Source: Clostridiaceae bacterium
GTDB lineage: Bacteria; Bacillota; Clostridia; Oscillospirales; Acutalibacteraceae
Reading direction: 5' to 3'
NCBI GenBank assembly: GCA_016292785.1
Contig: JAEDFL010000054.1
Span: forward strand, 1-11,849
DNA: 11,849 nt
Shown: positions 6,842 to 11,849 of the stretch, piece by piece
Numbering within the stretch: the stretch's first letter is position 1
Layout of the letters: every line of letters begins with the position of its first letter
Program-made: the position numbers and the translations under genes
The notes under the pieces: generated by a model
What the model was told of the DNA's origin: nothing
The model's database searches: none
What the model saw: the letters and a program-made list of their open reading frames with translations, nothing else

Positions 6842-7957
6842 ATGGAAAACAATGCAATGACAACACCGATGGACAAAAAGAGTATTCTTAAAAGCCTTAT
6901 CGAAAAAGGTAAGGCTAACGGCAAGCTCACAACTCAGGATATTGATCAGGCGATTCTTGACATTGATCTTGATCTTGAGGATCTCGACAAGCTCTATGAA
7001 ACCATCGAAAATCAGAATATTGAGCTTGTTGACGATCTTTCAAACGTCGATCTTGAGAATGTTGATTTCGATATGGATATGCCTAAGTCGGCGGAGCTTT
7101 CAACTGAGGATGTCGATGACAAAAATCAGGGTGCGGACGATCCGGTAAAGGTTTACCTCAAGGAGATCGGACGTATTCCGCTTCTTACCGCCGAGGAGGA
7201 GATTGACCTTGCTATGAGAATAAACGATGATGACGCCGCCGCAAAGAAACGTCTTGCAGAGGCTAACCTCCGTCTTGTGGTTTCAATCGCAAAGAGATAT
7301 GTCGGCAGAGGTATGCACTTCCTCGATCTCATTCAGGAGGGCAACCTCGGTCTTATCAAGGCGGTTGATAAGTTCGATTATACAAAGGGCTTTAAGTTTT
7401 CGACCTATGCTACTTGGTGGATCAGACAGGCTATAACCCGTGCCATTGCCGATCAGGCGAGAACGATTCGTATCCCCGTTCATATGGTTGAAACGATCAA
7501 CAAGGTCAAGAAAACAAACAGTCAGCTTCTCCATAAGAACGGCAGAGATCCCAGCGCAGAGGAAATAGCTCAGGAGCTTTCCATGCCTGTTTCCAAGGTG
7601 CGTGAAATTCTTCGTGTTGCTCAGGAGCCTGTTTCGCTTGAAACTCCCATCGGCGAGGAGGAGGACAGCCATCTCGGCGACTTCATTCCCGACGACGACG
7701 CTCCGGCACCGGCAGATGCGGCTTCGATCCTGCTTCTCAAGGAACAGCTTGACGACGTTCTTGAAACCCTTACTCCCCGTGAAGCGAAAGTGCTTGCGCT
7801 CCGTTTCGGTCTTGAGGGCGGACATCCTCACACCCTTGAGGAGGTCGGCAAGGAATTTGACGTTACCCGTGAGCGTATCCGTCAGATCGAGGCCAAGGCT
7901 CTCAGAAAGCTTCGTCACCCGAGCAGAAGCAAGAAGCTCAAGGATTTCCTTGATTGA
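6842..7957 (+). CDS. rpoD: RNA polymerase primary sigma factor (SigA/RpoD)
   Basis: This is the housekeeping sigma factor that directs RNA polymerase to the TTGACA/TATAAT promoters seen across this window. The 371 residues contain a short region 1.1-like N-terminus (11-60), a very acidic linker (about 39-100) and region 1.2 (100-127). Region 2 spans about 138-210, with RYVGRGMHFLDLIQEGN and FKFSTYATWWIRQAI for core binding and -10 recognition/melting. Region 3 spans about 215-285, and region 4 has the -35-binding helix VTRERIRQIEAKALRKLRHP (341-360). The length matches Firmicute SigA. The start ATG follows AAGGAG (6829-6834). It is the third gene of the dgt-dnaG-rpoD operon and is followed at once by a strong terminator. 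Confidence 0.98.
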   Translation: MENNAMTTPMDKKSILKSLIEKGKANGKLTTQDIDQAILDIDLDLEDLDKLYETIENQNIELVDDLSNVDLENVDFDMDMPKSAELSTEDVDDKNQGADDPVKVYLKEIGRIPLLTAEEEIDLAMRINDDDAAAKKRLAEANLRLVVSIAKRYVGRGMHFLDLIQEGNLGLIKAVDKFDYTKGFKFSTYATWWIRQAITRAIADQARTIRIPVHMVETINKVKKTNSQLLHKNGRDPSAEEIAQELSMPVSKVREILRVAQEPVSLETPIGEEEDSHLGDFIPDDDAPAPADAASILLLKEQLDDVLETLTPREAKVLALRFGLEGGHPHTLEEVGKEFDVTRERIRQIEAKALRKLRHPSRSKKLKDFLD

Positions 7958-7970
7958 TATTAGAATTTTG

Positions 7971-8001
7971 TCAGTCTCTCTTAAACGAGAGACTGATTTT
8001 T
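7971..8001 (+). terminator. Intrinsic terminator of the dgt-dnaG-rpoD operon
   Basis: TCAGTCTCTC (7971-7980) and GAGAGACTGA (7987-7996) form a perfect 10-bp stem around a 6-base loop, followed by TTTTT and then CTTT. It starts 13 bases after the rpoD stop. Confidence 0.9.
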
Positions 8002-8015
8002 CTTTACGCAAAAAC

Positions 8016-8044
8016 TTGACAATAATGTATGTGTGTATTATCAT
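8016..8044 (+). promoter_or_regulatory. Promoter of the exported-protein gene
   Basis: A perfect -35 TTGACA (8016-8021) is followed after 17 bases by TATCAT (8039-8044). An alternative -10 TATTAT (8036-8041) would leave only 14 bases. Either choice puts the transcription start around 8048-8052, right at the AAGGAGGG ribosome-binding site, so the untranslated leader would be very short. Confidence 0.6.
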
Positions 8045-8064
8045 TAAATCAAGGAGGGATATTT

Positions 8065-8946
8065 ATGAAAAAATTTATCAGTGTCCTTTTAACAGTCGTA
8101 ATTCTTGTTTCCTCGCTTCTTGGTATCAATGCTTTTGCCGAGGGAAGCAGATCCGAGGATTTTCTTAAAAAGCTGAATGAAACAAAATCCGTAGGCATGT
8201 CCGTTCCCGACGGTGAGCTTGATTTCGGTAAAATTAAAATAACCGATGTTAAGCTTGCGGCTAAGATTTTTACGGACAAAAACGGCAAAAACGAGCTTAA
8301 AATTGCGGGCACGGGAACTGTTTTCGGCGTGAATGCAAGGCTGATTATGGATAAAAAAGACATTTGGATATATATACCTTCATGGAAGGTTAAGATGAGA
8401 ATAACGGATTTTCTTGATTATGACGGCAGTGCTTCGGACTACGGTGAGCTTCTTTTTGCCGTTACTGAAGTCCTTGGCAATGACATTATGCCTTGCATGA
8501 AGCTTGCAAGCGTTGAGGATAAGGAGGTTGAGCCTTACGGACAGGTCAACGTTGAGCATTTTGAGCCCGACGTTGCCGCAACCGCAAAAAAGGCGGTTGA
8601 AAAGGGCATTATCACCTTGCCTGAGGGCATGAATCCCGAAGATATCACAAAGGAAGACCTTCTTAAATACGCCGAGCTTGCGGGAGACAACGGCGACGGA
8701 GTTGTTGCAATGCTTGACTCTTACGTTGATTTTTATTATCGCGGCGAGTCTTTGGTAGGCTTCAAGATGTATGCCGCAGACCTTGAAGATGCAAGTCAGA
8801 CTATTTCTTCGGCAGATATGCTGCCGTTCAATGTGTCTGAAATAACCGCGGACATTTCGGACGATATGTTCGATGTTTCGGGCTTCTATTTCAATCTTAC
8901 TTTCTTAGCGCCACTTATTATTGCCATTTTAGGCACAATGATTTAA
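8065..8946 (+). CDS. Exported protein of unknown function with hydrophobic C-terminal tail
   Basis: I do not recognise this 293-residue protein. It starts with a clear signal peptide: MKK, a hydrophobic core (about 4-20) and a likely signal peptidase I site AFA|EG at residue 25. No lipobox Cys is present. The body is rich in Asp, Glu and Lys with alternating hydrophobic stretches (about 50-110), suggesting beta structure, then a helical Glu/Lys-rich middle (about 175-225). The last 18 residues (276-293) are uncharged and hydrophobic and look like a C-terminal membrane anchor with no basic residues after it. Only one Cys is seen. The ATG at 8065 is chosen because AAGGAGGG (8051-8058) precedes it and the signal peptide begins there; an earlier in-frame start at 8029 would lie inside the promoter. 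It has its own promoter and follows the rpoD terminator. It might be a cell-surface lipid- or ligand-binding domain, but this is only a guess. Confidence 0.85.
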   Translation: MKKFISVLLTVVILVSSLLGINAFAEGSRSEDFLKKLNETKSVGMSVPDGELDFGKIKITDVKLAAKIFTDKNGKNELKIAGTGTVFGVNARLIMDKKDIWIYIPSWKVKMRITDFLDYDGSASDYGELLFAVTEVLGNDIMPCMKLASVEDKEVEPYGQVNVEHFEPDVAATAKKAVEKGIITLPEGMNPEDITKEDLLKYAELAGDNGDGVVAMLDSYVDFYYRGESLVGFKMYAADLEDASQTISSADMLPFNVSEITADISDDMFDVSGFYFNLTFLAPLIIAILGTMI

Positions 8947-8964
8947 TATATTGATTGCTTAGTT

Positions 8965-9007
8965 TCTCACCGACGCCTTTTTGCATAGTATAAAATAGGC
9001 GGTGAGA
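8965..9007 (+). promoter_or_regulatory. Inverted repeat covering the yunB ribosome-binding site
   Basis: TCTCACCG (8965-8972) is perfectly complementary to CGGTGAGA (9000-9007). CCT (8976-8978) can also pair with AGG (8997-8999), with a three-base bulge on the 5' side. The 3' arm contains the GGTGAG that serves as yunB ribosome-binding site. If the transcript starts upstream, this structure would hide it. No T run follows, so it does not look like a terminator. Confidence 0.5.
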
Positions 9008-9010
9008 TAA

Positions 9011-9634
9011 TTGAAACGAAAAAGAAAATTTTCCCCGATCGTTGCGATGCTTCTAATCGTTCCGATCGGGGCTTTGCTTATATTGGCGGAAGTTAGAATT
9101 TCCAACGTCCGCAGGGATCTGCTCAATTATGCGGCAAGGGACGCCGCTTCATCGGCGGCGACGGCAGGAATTGAGAATTCCCTTGATACCGACAAGGTGA
9201 GGTATGCCGATCTGATAAAATTCGGCAGAGACAAAAACGGAAATATCGTATCCGTTACGACCGACGCATATTATCTTAACAAAATAGGTAACAATATAGG
9301 CGACGAGATCGACAAGCACATAAATCAAATGAAATCATATGTTATAAAAATTCCGTTCAGCGTGCTTTTCAGCGAACAGCTTATCAACGGCAGAGGACCT
9401 AAAATACCGATGATATTCGTCATGACGGGAATAACAACGACCGATTTTGAAAACGAATTCACGGCGGCGGGAGTTAATCAGACACATCATCGAATCATGA
9501 TGAATATAACTGTGAATACTTATGTTATTCATTCGGGTAATGTAACCGTTGTGCCGTATAAAACCAACGTGTGCATAGCAGAAAGCATAGTTGTCGGAAT
9601 TACACCGCAAACTTTTGCGGAAATTATTCGATAA
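9011..9634 (+). CDS. yunB: Sporulation protein YunB
   Basis: YunB is a membrane-associated protein needed for efficient spore formation in Bacillus subtilis, where it belongs to the mother-cell (sigma-E) programme. The 207-residue protein has a basic N-terminus (MKRKRK), one membrane helix (about 8-27) and an extracytoplasmic domain. Family features I recognise are the GRGPKIPMIFVMTG stretch (about 127-140), the AGVNQTHHRI segment (about 153-162) and CIAESIVVGITPQTF near the C-terminus. The start is TTG at 9011: it gives the basic-then-hydrophobic N-terminus, whereas the next ATG (9047) would cut into the membrane helix. The ribosome-binding site GGTGAG (9001-9006) lies in a hairpin arm. No sigma-A promoter is apparent. 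It suggests a spore-forming organism or descent from one. Confidence 0.9.
   Translation: MKRKRKFSPIVAMLLIVPIGALLILAEVRISNVRRDLLNYAARDAASSAATAGIENSLDTDKVRYADLIKFGRDKNGNIVSVTTDAYYLNKIGNNIGDEIDKHINQMKSYVIKIPFSVLFSEQLINGRGPKIPMIFVMTGITTTDFENEFTAAGVNQTHHRIMMNITVNTYVIHSGNVTVVPYKTNVCIAESIVVGITPQTFAEIIR
9033..9071 (+). repeat. Inverted repeat within the first codons of yunB
   Basis: CCCCGATCG (9033-9041) and CGATCGGGG (9063-9071) are perfect 9-base complements separated by 21 bases. They lie in the codons of the membrane helix. Part of the symmetry comes from the repeated peptide Pro-Ile at each end, so it may be chance, but the pairing is GC-rich and could fold in mRNA. Confidence 0.5.
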
Positions 9635-9637
9635 AAG

Positions 9638-9666
9638 TTGTAAATCGTGCTTGAATTTGGTATAAT
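9638..9666 (+). promoter_or_regulatory. Promoter of ligA
   Basis: The -35 TTGTAA (9638-9643) and perfect -10 TATAAT (9661-9666) have 17-base spacing, and TG at 9658-9659 gives an extended -10. Transcription would begin near 9673, leaving about 43 bases before the ATG. The promoter begins four bases after the yunB stop. Confidence 0.85.
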
Positions 9667-9715
9667 AAAAAAAGATTATTTTTTGTTCCGTACTAATTTG
9701 CAGGGAAGTGTCTTT

Positions 9716-11698
9716 ATGGGTGAATTTGAAAGATCTGTCGAGCGTGCTAAGGAATTGAGAGATTTACTCAATTACCACAGCCACAAGTATTATGTTGAAG
9801 ATAACCCTGAAATCGAAGATTTTGAATATGACAGGCTTTTGAGGGAGCTTTCCGATATTGAGGATAAGTTCCCCGAGCTTGTCACGCCCGATTCTCCGAC
9901 AAGACGTGTCGGCGGAAGTGCAGACGGACAGTTTGAGCCTGTTGAGCACACCGTCCGAATGGAGAGCCTGCAGGACGCTTTCAGCCTTGATGAGCTTAGA
10001 GCCTTTGACAAAAGAGTAAAGGAAGCCGTGCCGAACGCAACCTATGTTGTTGAACCAAAGATTGACGGACTTTCTGTTTCCCTTGAATATGAGAACGGAG
10101 TTTTCAAAAGAGGCTCAACGAGGGGCGACGGCAATATCGGTGAGGACGTCAGCGCAAATCTCCGCACGGTCGGCTCAATTCCGCTTAGGCTTAAAAGGGA
10201 GCTGGACGAGATTGAGGTCAGGGGAGAGGTCTATATGCCCCGCAGAGTTTTCCAAAAGCTTGTTGAACAGCAGGAGAATAACGAGGAAAAGCCGTTCAAA
10301 AATCCGAGAAATGCGGCGGCAGGCTCGCTCAGACAAAAGGATCCTAAGGTCACGGCAAAGCGCAGACTTGATATTTTTGTTTTTAATATACAGCGTATCA
10401 GCGGCAAGGTGCTGACAGGTCACAAGCAGTCGCTTGACTACATCAAAGAGCTGGGCTTCAAGACAATTCCGTTCTACACTCCCTGCACAAGCATTGACGA
10501 GGCGATCAAAGAGGTTGAGCGTATCGGAGAGATCAGGGGTACTCTGCCCTTTGATATAGACGGAGCGGTCATCAAGGTTGATGATTTCAGCCACCGTGAA
10601 CTGCTCGGAAGCACATCGAAGTTCCCAAAGTGGGCAATCGCTTTCAAATATCCTCCGGAAGAGAAGCAGACAAAGATAGTTGATATAGAGATCAACGTCG
10701 GCAGGACGGGCGTTCTGACTCCGACGGCGGTGTTTGAGCCTGTTATGGTCGCCGGCTCAATGATAAGCCGTGCAACGCTCCACAATCAGGATTTTATTGC
10801 CGAAAAGGATATAAGGCTCGGCGACACAGTAACAATACGCAAGGCAGGAGATATTATTCCCGAGGTTCTGAACGTTGTTGAGCACGGCGGAAATTCACAG
10901 CCTTATCATATGCCGGAGCATTGCCCCTCGTGCGGAGCAAAGGTTGTCAGGGAGCAGGGAGAGGCGGCGGTACGCTGTCTGAATACGGATTGCCCTGCAC
11001 AGCTTCTCAGAAATCTTATTCATTTCTGTTCCCGTGATGCGATGGATATTGAGGGACTCGGTGAGAACAATATTGAGCTTTTCGTAAAATCCGAACTTAT
11101 CAAAACCCCTGCGGATATATATTCACTCACGGCAGAGCAGATAATTCCGCTTGAAAGAATGGCGGAGCAGTCCGCAAACAACCTTATCACAGCAATAAAA
11201 GAGTCCAAGAAGAATGACCTTTCAAAGTTGATTTTTGCCCTCGGAATACGTCATGTCGGTCAAAAGGCGGCGAAGCTTCTTTCCGAACGCTTCGGTACTA
11301 TGACCGCCCTGATGAACGCAAGCTTTGACGAGATAATGACGATTGACGGCTTCGGTGCGATTATGGCGCAGAGTGTTGCCGACTATTTCAATATGCCCGA
11401 AAGCCTTGAGCTTATAGACAAGCTTATGGCGGCAGGACTTAATATGAAGTCGCTCAAGGAAGTCAAGGATATGAGATTTGCAGGCAAGGTGTTTGTCCTG
11501 ACAGGAACTCTGCCGACCTACAAGCGCAGTGAAGCAGCTCAGATCATCGAGAGCTTCGGCGGTAAAACCTCGTCGTCCGTGTCCAAGAAAACGGATTTTG
11601 TTCTTGCGGGCGAGGAGGCAGGAAGCAAGCTCCAAAAGGCGGCTGACCTCGGAATAAAAGTCATCAGCGAGGACGATTTTACAGAGATGATAAAATAA
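9716..11698 (+). CDS. ligA: NAD-dependent DNA ligase LigA
   Basis: LigA seals nicks in replication and repair using NAD. The 660 residues show the full domain order. The NAD-binding N-terminal domain Ia (1-70) contains HSHKYYVEDNPEIEDFEYDR. The adenylation domain has the nucleophile Lys115 (KIDG) and TRGDG (135-139). An OB-fold domain (about 320-390) includes NVGRTGVLTPTAVFEPV. A four-Cys zinc finger uses Cys403, Cys406, Cys421 and Cys426. Helix-hairpin-helix repeats follow (about 440-560), then a C-terminal BRCT domain (about 587-660, FVLTGTLP). The frame is open back to a GTG at 9647, but that codon lies within the promoter. The ATG at 9716 has GGGAAG (9703-9708), a weak ribosome-binding site, and gives the standard length. 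No hairpin terminator is seen after the stop. Confidence 0.98.
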   Translation: MGEFERSVERAKELRDLLNYHSHKYYVEDNPEIEDFEYDRLLRELSDIEDKFPELVTPDSPTRRVGGSADGQFEPVEHTVRMESLQDAFSLDELRAFDKRVKEAVPNATYVVEPKIDGLSVSLEYENGVFKRGSTRGDGNIGEDVSANLRTVGSIPLRLKRELDEIEVRGEVYMPRRVFQKLVEQQENNEEKPFKNPRNAAAGSLRQKDPKVTAKRRLDIFVFNIQRISGKVLTGHKQSLDYIKELGFKTIPFYTPCTSIDEAIKEVERIGEIRGTLPFDIDGAVIKVDDFSHRELLGSTSKFPKWAIAFKYPPEEKQTKIVDIEINVGRTGVLTPTAVFEPVMVAGSMISRATLHNQDFIAEKDIRLGDTVTIRKAGDIIPEVLNVVEHGGNSQPYHMPEHCPSCGAKVVREQGEAAVRCLNTDCPAQLLRNLIHFCSRDAMDIEGLGENNIELFVKSELIKTPADIYSLTAEQIIPLERMAEQSANNLITAIKESKKNDLSKLIFALGIRHVGQKAAKLLSERFGTMTALMNASFDEIMTIDGFGAIMAQSVADYFNMPESLELIDKLMAAGLNMKSLKEVKDMRFAGKVFVLTGTLPTYKRSEAAQIIESFGGKTSSSVSKKTDFVLAGEEAGSKLQKAADLGIKVISEDDFTEMIK

Positions 11699-11719
11699 TA
11701 AAAAATTTTAAAAAAACAC

Positions 11720-11747
11720 TTGCATTTTCAAAAAACTATGGTATAAT
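11720..11747 (+). promoter_or_regulatory. Promoter of the tRNA unit
   Basis: The -35 TTGCAT (11720-11725) and perfect -10 TATAAT (11742-11747) are 16 bases apart, with TG at 11739-11740 giving an extended -10. The start would be near 11754, about 48 bases before the tRNA. The text from the -35 onward closely matches the rpmE promoter. Confidence 0.82.
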
Positions 11748-11759
11748 AACATACGTTCT

Positions 11760-11777
11760 CAGCCAACAGCTCGGCTG
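11760..11777 (+). other. Hairpin in the tRNA precursor leader
   Basis: CAGCC (11760-11764) can pair with GGCTG (11773-11777) around an 8-base loop. It lies just after the predicted transcription start and before the mature tRNA, as in the 5S leader. The stem is short, so the call is tentative. Confidence 0.35.
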
Positions 11778-11801
11778 CGGACAATCAGAAAAATGGCGAA
11801 T

Positions 11802-11849
11802 GGGAGCATAGCTCAGCTGGGAGAGCATCTGCCTTACAAGCAGAGGGTC
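11802..11849 (+). tRNA. tRNA-Val (anticodon UAC), 3' end outside the window
   Basis: The first 48 bases of a tRNA are visible. They are acceptor strand GGGAGCA (11802-11808), D arm GCTC...GAGC, and anticodon stem TCTGC/GCAGA enclosing the loop CTTACAA. The anticodon is TAC, which reads GTA valine codons. The T arm and 3' acceptor strand lie beyond the window. It may be the first gene of a tRNA cluster, which cannot be judged here. Confidence 0.93.

Noticed and set aside
7283..8044. A 253-codon open frame on the minus strand over rpoD
   Set aside because: It is antisense to the highly conserved sigma factor and runs through its terminator and the next promoter; no family resemblance seen.
9647..9715. 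Upstream GTG extension of LigA by 23 residues
   Set aside because: The GTG lies within the TTGTAA/TATAAT promoter, so it would not be transcribed; the ATG at 9716 gives the standard LigA N-terminus.
11699..11719. Possible terminator after ligA
   Set aside because: The bases are A/T runs with no GC-containing stem; I see no intrinsic terminator before the tRNA promoter.
1..11849. CRISPR array, insertion sequence, phage or defence genes
   Set aside because: No regularly spaced repeats, transposase or integrase motifs, or foreign-looking composition were seen; genes are densely packed and all on one strand.

Overview
This window looks like ordinary chromosome from a Gram-positive Clostridia bacterium, probably of the Ruminococcaceae/Oscillospiraceae type. 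The reasons are strong AAGGAGG-type ribosome-binding sites, consensus sigma-A promoters, the order dgt-dnaG-rpoD, a sporulation protein YunB, and a clostridial-type zinc-binding protein. The family-level placement is inference. All genes lie on the + strand. No mobile element, CRISPR array, phage gene or pseudogene was seen.

Layout. Bases 1-2701 hold a zinc/manganese-type ABC importer: the 3' part of the substrate-binding protein, then the ATPase and the permease, all overlapping, followed by a flavin reductase-like gene that appears co-transcribed. Bases 2702-3058 contain a stand-alone 5S rRNA gene with its own perfect sigma-A promoter, a leader hairpin and two terminator-like hairpins, and then the rpmE promoter. 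Bases 3059-3941 hold rpmE (zinc-ribbon form of ribosomal protein L31), a terminator, and a YigZ/IMPACT family gene. Bases 4034-7957 form a compact information-processing operon: dgt (dNTP triphosphohydrolase), dnaG (primase) and rpoD (primary sigma factor), closed by a strong terminator. Bases 8065-8946 encode an unrecognised exported protein with a hydrophobic C-terminal tail. Bases 9011-9634 encode YunB from a TTG start, with hairpins on both sides of the start codon. Bases 9716-11698 encode NAD-dependent DNA ligase LigA from its own promoter. The window ends inside a tRNA-Val(UAC) gene with a promoter and a leader hairpin.

How they fit together. Most of the content is core replication, transcription and translation machinery (5S, L31, primase, sigma factor, ligase, tRNA), plus metal uptake and one sporulation gene. 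I do not see a clearly new multi-gene system. The points most worth a second look are the altered metal-ligand positions of the substrate-binding protein, the isolated 5S transcription unit, near-identical promoter text shared by rpmE and tRNA-Val, the unknown exported protein, and the structured start region of yunB.
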